NCBI GenBank assembly: GCA_033549305.1
Contig: JAWSUV010000074.1
Coordinates: forward strand, 1 to 12,619
Source of the DNA: Anoxynatronum sp033549305
Lineage (GTDB): Bacteria > Bacillota > Clostridia > Peptostreptococcales > Tindalliaceae
Direction: 5' to 3'
Length of the DNA stretch: 12,619 bases
This document shows positions 6,121 to 12,619 of this stretch, one piece after another (within the stretch, counting starts at the first letter, position 1; each line of letters opens with the position of its first letter). The notes beneath the pieces are model-generated. The model ran no database searches and had not been told where the DNA came from. It saw nothing but the letters and a program-made list of their open reading frames with translations. The translations under genes were made by a program, and so were the position numbers.

Positions 6121-7569
6121 ATGATGGCATTTTTATGGCATTTCTGGAAAAACAGACTCTTATGTCTGATCGCATGGCTGCTGATCATCAGCGTGGCAAT
6201 TGCCGCCGGCTGCAGCAGGGATCTGCCCCAGGCTGAGCGGGAAGAGGCAAAGCCGGAAATAAAGCTGGATCCGCTCTTTTTACCTGACAGGCAGGTGCCA
6301 ACGCTGACGACAGGTGATGCTGGACTCGTATTTCAGTGGCCGGGAGAAACCTGGGACATCTTTGAGGATGTTTCCGGGATCTATGTGGTGGATCAAGCGT
6401 TGGAATACCGAATGGATCTTCAGCTCAAACGCCAGCAACTGAATATATTGGAGCTGGCCTGGCGGGCGGATGAGTTTTCAGTGGAAAACGTCATCATTCG
6501 AAAGATTGAACCGTTATTGGAAGGCTTCCTCCTCACCGCCGAAAACCGGCAGGGAACCGGTCTGCTCATCCATCTCCGGAATCTGGAATCCGGGGATATG
6601 GAGCTCCTGACGGAAAATCCGGCCGGATCTCTGTTACACCTCATCAGCCCGGACGGGAGCAAGGTGGCTTATCAATCTGCTGATCAGGGGATCGTCACCA
6701 CCTATCATACAGTAACCGGACGCAAGATGGTGTTGGCAGCATTGACGCAGGATCAGTTTTGCGGTGACTGGACAGAACAGACACGCTTTTCGCCCCTGGG
6801 GGGTTACGTGACGGTGGAAATGCCTGATTGTGAAACAGGCCGTCCTGTTCAGTTTACCACATATGGTGCCGATACCGGGAGACTGATTCATCAGCCATTA
6901 CCGGGAAAGAGTCCGCGATGGGATCCGGATGAAAGAAAAATTGTCTTTATCATTCAGCCGGATGCTGCATCTGACACTGCCTTGGAGGATGATCGCACAC
7001 AACTGGCTGTCTACTTTCTGGACCGGCGGGAACTGCAGTTTTTAAACCGGGTGCAGGAAGGTTTTCAGATCCACGAAGCACCCATCTTCAGCCGACAGGA
7101 CCCACTTTTGCTCTATGCCGTGGCGCGGACAGAAGAACAGAAGCTGGTCATGTATCACCTTGACAGGCAGGTGCAGCAGACACTGCCGCTTCCGGGGCCG
7201 GACCAGGTACCGGTGTCGGAAGACGGGTGGCTGTTTGTTTATCCGCTGTTGGTGGTGCCTGTGGTGACGGGAGAAGCAACCGCTCTTTTTATATATGATT
7301 ATCAATCGGAGCTGATGGAGATGATGCCGTCTGTAAGTGCCTGGGTGGATTCATGGGAGCAAACCAGGTATCTGATGAGTGACGGTGGTTCAGGTTTTTA
7401 TTATCTGTCTGATAACCGTTTGATGCATACAGCCGGAGGGAACCACCAGGTGATCATGACTTTGCCACCCGGAAGCAGCCTCGAGGATCTGATGGTCTCT
7501 CAGCAGCAACTGATGGTGGTTATGCGGTCCGGGAAGGGAGACAAAACAGCCGTGTTTCCCGGTCTTTAG
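6121..7569 (+). CDS. Lipoprotein with probable beta-propeller repeats, function unknown
   Basis: I do not recognise a named family for this 482-residue protein. A signal peptide with a hydrophobic core at about 12-29 ends in IAAGC, so Cys31 is a likely lipid anchor on the outer face of the membrane. The mature part has no further membrane segment. It shows repeated short beta-rich units typical of TolB/WD40-like propellers, for example SPDGSKVAYQS, SPRWDPDERKIVF, FSRQDPLLLYAVA and EDGWLFVYP, a pattern often found in sensors or periplasmic scaffolds. AGAAGG at 6111-6116 is four bases before the ATG at 6121 and seven before a second ATG at 6124, so translation may begin at either. It is divergent from the ComEC-like lipoprotein gene and is followed by the promoter of the TPR operon. 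The propeller call is inferred from sequence rhythm, not from a profile match. Confidence 0.8.
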   Translation: MMAFLWHFWKNRLLCLIAWLLIISVAIAAGCSRDLPQAEREEAKPEIKLDPLFLPDRQVPTLTTGDAGLVFQWPGETWDIFEDVSGIYVVDQALEYRMDLQLKRQQLNILELAWRADEFSVENVIIRKIEPLLEGFLLTAENRQGTGLLIHLRNLESGDMELLTENPAGSLLHLISPDGSKVAYQSADQGIVTTYHTVTGRKMVLAALTQDQFCGDWTEQTRFSPLGGYVTVEMPDCETGRPVQFTTYGADTGRLIHQPLPGKSPRWDPDERKIVFIIQPDAASDTALEDDRTQLAVYFLDRRELQFLNRVQEGFQIHEAPIFSRQDPLLLYAVARTEEQKLVMYHLDRQVQQTLPLPGPDQVPVSEDGWLFVYPLLVVPVVTGEATALFIYDYQSELMEMMPSVSAWVDSWEQTRYLMSDGGSGFYYLSDNRLMHTAGGNHQVIMTLPPGSSLEDLMVSQQQLMVVMRSGKGDKTAVFPGL

Positions 7570-7593
7570 AAAAGGGCACGGGTATGGTATAGT
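7565..7593 (+). promoter_or_regulatory. Promoter of the TPR-yibE/F-comEC operon
   Basis: TTTAGA (7565-7570, four of six to the -35 consensus) is followed after 17 bases by TATAGT (7588-7593), preceded by TGG to form an extended -10. The -35 part overlaps the stop codon of the upstream lipoprotein gene. Transcription would start near 7600. It could drive the genes from the TPR protein through holA, since no terminator is seen between them. Confidence 0.55.
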
Positions 7594-7620
7594 GATAGAT
7601 GACTACTCCCGGAGAAGTTG

Positions 7621-7629
7621 GAAAGGGGG
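7621..7629 (+). promoter_or_regulatory. Ribosome binding site of the TPR protein gene
   Basis: GAAAGGGGG ends six bases before the ATG at 7636. It decides this start over the in-frame TTG at 7618, which this purine run would follow rather than precede. Confidence 0.6.
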
Positions 7630-7635
7630 CCGAAC

Positions 7636-8949
7636 ATGGTTCTTCATATATTTTCTGCAACTAAAAAAGAGCGGGTAATGCTGCTGAAGCAGTACATTCA
7701 TACTGATCATCTGCCAGGAATGGACATAAAGTCAGATACTTCCCTGATCCAGTCCGGCAAACGGGGAATAAAAAGCGTGAAAACGCAAAAACATTATCAG
7801 CGTGTCCCTGGGTACTGGCTGATGGTGGAGTTTCAGAAAAGCCGGCAGGGGATTCAACTGTATCATCAACTAAAAAAACAACTCCCGGCTCATCGACTGA
7901 ATGAAGAGGTCTTTTATCCCCAAACAGAACTTCCCGGGCCGCAGCTGGAGGAAAAATGGCTGGAAAAGTACCATTTTAACAACGAAACCCTGGAAGAAAC
8001 CAGCCGACTGTTTTTGCAGGAAATTCGTGGTCACCTGAAAGAACGACGTCCGGGCATTGCGTACCAGGGTATTTTACTGTTACTGCGGCTGAATCCATTT
8101 TTTATGAAGAAATACCGCCGTTACTATTTCCTGGAAGATCTGGCTTATCATTATGAAAGTCTGGGGAATTTGGGAAAGGCGGTCAAATGTTTCCAGTTAC
8201 AGCAGCGAATCCGCCCGGATTCGCCGGAGCCCTACCTGAACATCAGCAGCTTTTATATTGTGAACGGGCTGGAAGATAAAGCCCTGCCCGTGTTGCGGAA
8301 AGCCATCCGAAAACATCCGGCCAACCCTTATCTGATGAGCAATTTAATCATTGCCATGTGCAACCTGGGGCAGTTTGACGCGGCTATCATGATACTCAAG
8401 AAAGCCCTGGAAAAGGATCTGCAAAACGGGTTTTACTGGAAAATGCTGGGGGATGTGTTTTACGAAATTGAAGAAAACGATGCGGCCATTCGCTGCTTTA
8501 AGAAAGCAATTCGCTTTACAGACAAAGAAAAGGCCAAAGATCTTTCGACGGATCTTCACAGCGGGATAGCCGCCTGCTATTATGAAGAGGGTCAGTACAA
8601 AAAAGCCCTGGACCATTACCTGAAGGTGCTGCAGATCCATCCGGACGACCACTACACCCTTATCAGCCTGGCACAGCTTCACTTTTACAAGCTTAAAAAC
8701 TCAAGCGAAGCACTGAATTACTCTAAGAAAATTTTGGAAATCATGCCGGAAAACGGGTATGCCCATTACCATATCGGCCTGATTTACATGGACCTGGAAA
8801 TGATGGAAAAAGCCAGGTGGCACCTGTATAAGGCACGCCGGCTGATGCCATATTACAATCCGATCCACGAAGCGATCCAGCTGCTTAAAAAAGACTGGTT
8901 CAGGCATTCAAAGAGACAGGCAAACCAGTTGGGTCGTCCGGAACGCTAA
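7636..8949 (+). CDS. Tetratricopeptide-repeat protein, function unknown
   Basis: The 437-residue protein has no signal peptide and is probably cytoplasmic. From about residue 163 to 420 it consists of tandem 34-residue TPR helix pairs, with clear units such as LAYHYESLGNLGKAVKCFQL, MLGDVFYEIEENDAAIRCF, GIAACYYEEGQYKKALDHYL and HIGLIYMDLEMMEKARWHLY; roughly seven repeats can be counted. TPR arrays bind peptides or proteins and act as scaffolds, so no enzymatic activity is expected from this part. The first about 150 residues are basic and charged and match nothing I know; they include a possible small folded unit around GYWLMVEFQKSRQG. The ATG at 7636 is preceded by GAAAGGGGG at good spacing. 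The yibE/F-like gene follows after 27 bases, so the two are probably co-transcribed. Confidence 0.85.
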   Translation: MVLHIFSATKKERVMLLKQYIHTDHLPGMDIKSDTSLIQSGKRGIKSVKTQKHYQRVPGYWLMVEFQKSRQGIQLYHQLKKQLPAHRLNEEVFYPQTELPGPQLEEKWLEKYHFNNETLEETSRLFLQEIRGHLKERRPGIAYQGILLLLRLNPFFMKKYRRYYFLEDLAYHYESLGNLGKAVKCFQLQQRIRPDSPEPYLNISSFYIVNGLEDKALPVLRKAIRKHPANPYLMSNLIIAMCNLGQFDAAIMILKKALEKDLQNGFYWKMLGDVFYEIEENDAAIRCFKKAIRFTDKEKAKDLSTDLHSGIAACYYEEGQYKKALDHYLKVLQIHPDDHYTLISLAQLHFYKLKNSSEALNYSKKILEIMPENGYAHYHIGLIYMDLEMMEKARWHLYKARRLMPYYNPIHEAIQLLKKDWFRHSKRQANQLGRPER

Positions 8950-8976
8950 AACAGGCTCCAAACGGGAGGTATTAAG

Positions 8977-10128
8977 TTGGATAAAAGGCACATGCGGACC
9001 ATACCTGCGGCCATCCTCATCCTGTTGATGCTCGGAGCGGCTGTGTTTCCAGCAGCAGGTGCTCAGATGCCTGTGCAGGACACTGAAGTGGATGAGTTGA
9101 CAGAAGTGACCATGCGAGCCCTGGTACTGGCGGTGGAAGAACGTCCTGTTACCGATCAGTTTTACCAGACGCAGTGGGTTACGATTGAGATATATACCGG
9201 TTCTTTGAAGGGGACAGTGATGACCGTTGAGAATCACCTGTCAGATCATCCTGTCTACGATATACCGGTGGAACCAGGGGACCGGGTGCTGGTGATTCAG
9301 GAAGAATATGCACCGGAAGAAACTGAATTTTACATTATCGACTATGTGCGTGACACCACCATTTTGTGGATTGTTCTCCTATTTTTGGCGATGTTGCTGA
9401 TCATTGGCCGCTGGAAAGGCTTTAAAACGATTCTCACCCTTGCATTAACCTTTTTCATGATTATCCGCGTCCTCCTGCCCGGTCTGTTGAACGGGTATCC
9501 GCCCATTCCTCTGACCATAGGCGTTTCCTTTGTGATCACGCTGGTCACCATCATTCTGATCAATGGGATTAATGTGAAAAGTATGGCGGCTGTTGCCGGA
9601 ATTTTTGGAGGCCTGCTGGCTGCGGGGGTGGTGATGTTTATCGTAGGCAGCCAGGTGCGTCTGACAGGCATGTCAAGTGAAGAAGCCATCATGCTCCTCT
9701 ATATTCCCCAGGCTGTTTCCTTTGATTTCCGCGACCTGCTCTTTGCCGGTATCATTATGGGGGCACTGGGGGCGGTGATGGATGTGGGCATTTCGATTGC
9801 TTCTTCCATAACGGAGATTTATCGTGTCAATCCCGAGATCACTTCCCGCCGCCTGATGATATCTGGCATGAATGTGGGGCGGGATATCATGACAACCATG
9901 TCGAATACGTTAATCCTTGCCTATACGGGGGCTGCACTGCCTTTGTTGCTGCTTTTCATGGCCTATGGTACGCCCGCGGTCAGAATCTTGAACATGGACC
10001 TGATTGCCACGGAAATTGTCAGGGCGTTGTCGGGAAGCATCGGTTTGCTGCTGACCATTCCGTTGACTGTCGTTGTCAGTGTTTTTCTCTTGAAGCGAGC
10101 ACCCGAATCTTTTAAAAAAACAACATGA
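8977..10128 (+). CDS. YibE/F-family integral membrane protein
   Basis: YibE/F proteins are polytopic membrane proteins of unknown transport or regulatory role. The 383 residues here fit the family. A signal-like hydrophobic segment (about 8-29) is followed by an extracytoplasmic beta-rich region (about 40-120), with VEPGDRVLV at 98-106, typical of the family's N-terminal part. About seven membrane segments follow from residue 128 onward. The conserved family signatures are present: MGALGAVMDVGISIASSITE (261-280) and SGMNVGRDIMTTMSNTLI (296-313). The start is a TTG at 8977, chosen because GGGAGG at 8964-8969 lies seven bases upstream and no ATG gives the complete signal segment with as good a site. 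The gene sits 27 bases after the TPR gene and 22 before comEC, in one apparent operon. The substrate is not known. Confidence 0.92.
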   Translation: MDKRHMRTIPAAILILLMLGAAVFPAAGAQMPVQDTEVDELTEVTMRALVLAVEERPVTDQFYQTQWVTIEIYTGSLKGTVMTVENHLSDHPVYDIPVEPGDRVLVIQEEYAPEETEFYIIDYVRDTTILWIVLLFLAMLLIIGRWKGFKTILTLALTFFMIIRVLLPGLLNGYPPIPLTIGVSFVITLVTIILINGINVKSMAAVAGIFGGLLAAGVVMFIVGSQVRLTGMSSEEAIMLLYIPQAVSFDFRDLLFAGIIMGALGAVMDVGISIASSITEIYRVNPEITSRRLMISGMNVGRDIMTTMSNTLILAYTGAALPLLLLFMAYGTPAVRILNMDLIATEIVRALSGSIGLLLTIPLTVVVSVFLLKRAPESFKKTT

Positions 10129-10150
10129 GTTCTCCGGGGGAGGCACCTGT

Positions 10151-11689
10151 GTGAAAAGGCCTGCATCATTTGTCGTTCCTGCATTTATCGGCGGCCTTTG
10201 GCTGGCAGACGTAACACCCACCATATCCCCATTACTGATGGCGGTGCTCCTGGTCATCACCTGTATCGTACTGATGCTGGCTGAGGGCCGCCGTCTGGTG
10301 GTATATTTCATGATCCTGGCGGCAATGCTGGGCTTCTTTCGGATGCAGCAGCATCAGAACGTTTCCCCACTGGAAATGCTGTCAGCAAAGGCGCAGTTGG
10401 ACAGTCAGCCTTTCCAGCTGGAAGCGGTAGTGATGGATCACCGGCGCGTGTCCGGTTATACCTCCCGTTACCAGGTGGAAATCCGGCGTATTGACATGGG
10501 AGAGCAGGCGCTGAAAACCCGGCTGCCGGTTATTCTTCAGGTGCGTGACTATGAAGGAATCCTTCGCCAGGCGGCTCCGGGCACCACGATCAACATTGAT
10601 TCTTTTACCCTGTCTCATGATTTGCGCAGACAACAGGATGAGCTCTATTTAAAGAACTGGAAATCTCAGGGATATCAGGCAGTCCTGGAATTGCCGCCAA
10701 GCGGCATGAAAGTGACCGGCACACCTGTCAACTGGCGGTCTGCAGCTTACCGTGTACGGGATCGTTCGGAAAAAATGATCGACAGCCTGTTGCCTGAACC
10801 GGAGAACCGTGTATTGAAGAGCTTGTTTTTCGGAAACCAGGGATATTTGGATGCCTCAATGAGAGCGCTCTTTACCCGGACAGGAACGGCCCACCTCATA
10901 GCTGTTTCCGGCCTTCATGTGGGGATTCTCGCTCTGTTCTGCCAAGTGACACTTGGAAAACTGGGTGTTGGGAAAAGAATCACCCGGATGATAACAGTAT
11001 TATTCGTGTGGTTTTATGCCGCCATGGCGGGGTTCCCCATTTCCATTCTTCGGGCGGGTACCATGTATACGCTGTATGCAGCGGCCTTGCCCCTGGAACG
11101 CCGGTTTGACGCCAAGAGCATGCTTCTCTGGAGCGGGATGCTGTTTCTCTGGCTGAATCCCCTGAGCCTGTATACGGTTTCTTTCCAGTTATCGTTTGCG
11201 GCTGCAGCCATCCTTTTATGGTTATATCCCCGGCTGAAAAAACAGGTTTCAATTCCTTCAGTTCCAGGGATTAATCTGTTCCTGATCACCCTGGCGGCCC
11301 AGCTGGGCACATGGCCGATTATCGCCTGGCATTTTGGGACATTATCGATGGTATCCTTGCCGGCCAACTTGTTGATCATCCCCATGATTGGTATCCTGAT
11401 GCCTCTGGCTCTGATCATGACAACTACAGGATTCATCAGCCCAATACTGGCAGCCGGACCGGCTTTTCTCGTGGAAGGCGGCACCCGCTACCTGATTACG
11501 GTAGCTGAATGGTTCCACAGGATTCCTTATGCAGAAGTGACGGTCCCGCCGCTTAGCCCCGGCTGGTTGATCATTTACTACCTGTTACTGTCAATTATTT
11601 GCTGGCGATTGAAACAGAGAGGAGCTGAAATAGATGGAGAGGAATGGAAAATGGATGGAGAATGGGCGAAAAGCGTTGATCCTCGTTGA
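10151..11689 (+). CDS. comEC: ComEC/Rec2-family DNA uptake channel lacking the C-terminal metallo-hydrolase domain
   Basis: ComEC forms the membrane channel through which single-stranded DNA enters competent cells. The N-terminal part (two or three membrane segments at about 9-63, then a beta-rich soluble region at about 80-185) matches the DUF4131-like region. The Competence domain starts near 220 and contains the signature HLIAVSGLHVG (249-259), GFPISILRAG (294-303) and PLSLYTVSFQLSFAA (337-351), with about eight membrane segments up to residue 484. The protein ends at 512 residues, whereas full-length family members of roughly 750 residues carry a metallo-beta-lactamase domain after this point. 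No frameshift is evident: the stop is followed directly by the next gene, and no DVGQGD-type sequence is found downstream. The GTG at 10151 is preceded by GGGGGAGG about seven bases upstream. The 3' end overlaps the next gene by 56 bases. Confidence 0.92.
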   Translation: MKRPASFVVPAFIGGLWLADVTPTISPLLMAVLLVITCIVLMLAEGRRLVVYFMILAAMLGFFRMQQHQNVSPLEMLSAKAQLDSQPFQLEAVVMDHRRVSGYTSRYQVEIRRIDMGEQALKTRLPVILQVRDYEGILRQAAPGTTINIDSFTLSHDLRRQQDELYLKNWKSQGYQAVLELPPSGMKVTGTPVNWRSAAYRVRDRSEKMIDSLLPEPENRVLKSLFFGNQGYLDASMRALFTRTGTAHLIAVSGLHVGILALFCQVTLGKLGVGKRITRMITVLFVWFYAAMAGFPISILRAGTMYTLYAAALPLERRFDAKSMLLWSGMLFLWLNPLSLYTVSFQLSFAAAAILLWLYPRLKKQVSIPSVPGINLFLITLAAQLGTWPIIAWHFGTLSMVSLPANLLIIPMIGILMPLALIMTTTGFISPILAAGPAFLVEGGTRYLITVAEWFHRIPYAEVTVPPLSPGWLIIYYLLLSIICWRLKQRGAEIDGEEWKMDGEWAKSVDPR

Positions 11690-12227
11690 TTACACTATGG
11701 ATTTTGTGGCTGCCGACGGCAAACTGACCGTGGGTGAACCCGGCCAGCAGCTTGAAGCTGTGATTGCTGAAAAAATCAAGACCTACGCCTCGGCAGGGCA
11801 CCTGATTTTGGCAGTTAACGATCTGCACGAAGTCCATGATATTCATCACCCGGAGCATGAACTGTTTCCACCGCACAACCTGGCAGGTACAAAGGGACGC
11901 TGCCTCTACGGTGAGATTGAAGGATTAATGGAACGCGTTGAATCGGAATATCCGGGACAGGTCTTCCGGCTGGACAAACGCCGCTATTCCGCTTTTTGCG
12001 GAACACCACTGGAACTGATCCTTCGGCAGGAGCGGATTTTGGACATTGAATTGGCGGGTGTCTGCACAGATATTTGTGTGATGCATACTGCCATTGAGGC
12101 GTACAACAAAGGATTCCGGGTGCACATTGACGAAGAAGCGGTAGCCAGCTTCAATGAAACGGCCCATCGGACGGCGCTGGATCATTTTGAATCAGTACTG
12201 GGATTTCAGGTAAAGAGAAGAGGGTAG
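11634..12227 (+). CDS. Nicotinamidase/isochorismatase-like cysteine hydrolase
   Basis: The 197-residue protein has the isochorismatase-like fold and the features of its nicotinamidase branch. The likely catalytic triad is Asp19 in LVDYTMDF, Lys115 in LDKRRYSAF and Cys148 in GVCTDICVMHTA. A metal site like that of PncA is suggested by Asp63, His65, His71 and His81 in NDLHEVHDIHH and FPPHNLAGTKG, with the same spacing as D49, H51 and H57 of the mycobacterial enzyme. Such enzymes deamidate nicotinamide to nicotinate in NAD salvage, but related hydrolases act on other amides, so the substrate is open. The ATG at 11634 was chosen because AGAGGAG lies about ten bases upstream; an in-frame ATG at 11655 is the alternative and would shrink the overlap with comEC. 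It is followed after three bases by holA, so translation may be coupled. Confidence 0.88.
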   Translation: MERNGKWMENGRKALILVDYTMDFVAADGKLTVGEPGQQLEAVIAEKIKTYASAGHLILAVNDLHEVHDIHHPEHELFPPHNLAGTKGRCLYGEIEGLMERVESEYPGQVFRLDKRRYSAFCGTPLELILRQERILDIELAGVCTDICVMHTAIEAYNKGFRVHIDEEAVASFNETAHRTALDHFESVLGFQVKRRG

Positions 12228-12230
12228 CGG

Positions 12231-12619
12231 ATGCAGGCAATCAAAAAGCTGAAAGATACACCCCTTGACCAGATTTCCCCAGTGTTTATCATCACCGGAG
12301 AAGAAGAACTGCTGATGAAGCGTTATCTGACCACGCTGATTCATCTGGTGGTTCCGCCGGAGATGCAGGATTTGAATCTGGTGACGTTTGAAGGAAAAGA
12401 ATTTACGCTGGAAGGGTTGCTGGAAGCTCTGGAAACACTACCGGTGATGGCACTAAAAAAGTTGGTGGTGGTGAAAAAGCCTTCTTTCCTGGAAACAAGA
12501 GGGGTTACGTTAACCGACAAAGAAGAACGGAAGATTCTCCATTACCTGGATCAGCCTTCGCCCGGGGCCTGTCTGGTTTTTTACTGCCCCCAAAAGCCGG
12601 ACGGACGGAAAAAAGTCTT
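12231..12619 (+). CDS. holA: DNA polymerase III delta subunit (3' partial)
   Basis: HolA is the clamp-loader subunit that opens the beta sliding clamp during replication. The first 129 residues are visible, and the frame runs off the right edge. The N-terminus matches the family: MQAIKKLK, then PVFIITGEEELLMKRYL (a P-loop-like region degenerate in delta subunits), then DLNLVTFEGKEFTLEGLLEA, LPVMALKKLVVVKKPSFLE and, near the edge, a hydrophobic strand followed by KPDGRKKV. The ATG at 12231 lies three bases after the preceding stop codon, with GAGGG about six bases upstream. Its place at the end of a comEC operon is commonly seen in Gram-positive genomes. This annotation is secure; the C-terminal clamp-loader domain cannot be examined here. 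Confidence 0.95.
   Translation, partial: MQAIKKLKDTPLDQISPVFIITGEEELLMKRYLTTLIHLVVPPEMQDLNLVTFEGKEFTLEGLLEALETLPVMALKKLVVVKKPSFLETRGVTLTDKEERKILHYLDQPSPGACLVFYCPQKPDGRKKV

Noticed and set aside
11014..11484. Minus-strand open frame of 156 codons
   Set aside because: It is antisense to the conserved Competence domain of comEC and has a shadow-like composition.
11634..11689. comEC truncated by frameshift, with the hydrolase domain continuing in another frame downstream
   Set aside because: All sequence after the stop is accounted for by the nicotinamidase-like gene and holA; no metallo-beta-lactamase motif is found there in any frame.

Overview
The window looks like an ordinary chromosomal stretch from a Gram-positive, low-GC-lineage (Bacillota, probably clostridial) bacterium, although its base composition looks close to balanced by eye. 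The grounds are strong AGGAGG-type ribosome binding sites, frequent GTG and TTG starts, lipoprotein signal peptides, a ComEC competence channel, and a gene pair (nicotinamidase-like hydrolase, then holA) in a tight operon. No rRNA, tRNA, CRISPR array, insertion sequence or phage gene was found. The organism assignment is inference from these features; no species is named.

Left part (1-1541): the 3' end of an NlpC/P60 cell-wall peptidase gene is followed by a rho-independent terminator and about 500 bases without a convincing intact gene. This gap holds an open minus-strand stretch that reads like the C-terminus of a decayed protein, a perfect 19-base palindrome inside a wider inverted repeat, and a small dyad. 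A small secreted basic protein of unknown function follows (967-1383), then a nested dyad that may end transcription.

Middle part (1542-6120): alaX, a free-standing editing enzyme for mischarged tRNA-Ala, is divergent from a 750-residue solitary adenine DNA methyltransferase of the Eco57I/TaqI type. Their predicted promoters interlock, and no restriction nuclease is visible. The methyltransferase gene overlaps tail-to-tail by 36 bases with a lipoprotein that carries a ComEC-like metallo-beta-lactamase domain. That lipoprotein gene is in turn divergent from the next operon.

Right part (6121-12619): a second lipoprotein (probable beta-propeller) is followed, after a recognisable extended -10 promoter, by a co-directional run: a TPR protein, a YibE/F-family membrane protein, comEC, a nicotinamidase/isochorismatase-like hydrolase, and the start of holA (DNA polymerase III delta), which runs off the right edge. 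Gaps are 27, 22, -56 and 3 bases, so this is probably one transcript.

The most notable point is that comEC here (512 residues) ends without the C-terminal metallo-beta-lactamase domain found in full-length relatives, while a domain of that kind exists as a separate secreted lipoprotein about 4 kb away. I see no clear undescribed multi-gene system. The best leads are the split ComEC arrangement, the solitary methyltransferase with its interlocked promoter region, the small secreted protein and the gene remnant near the left edge.
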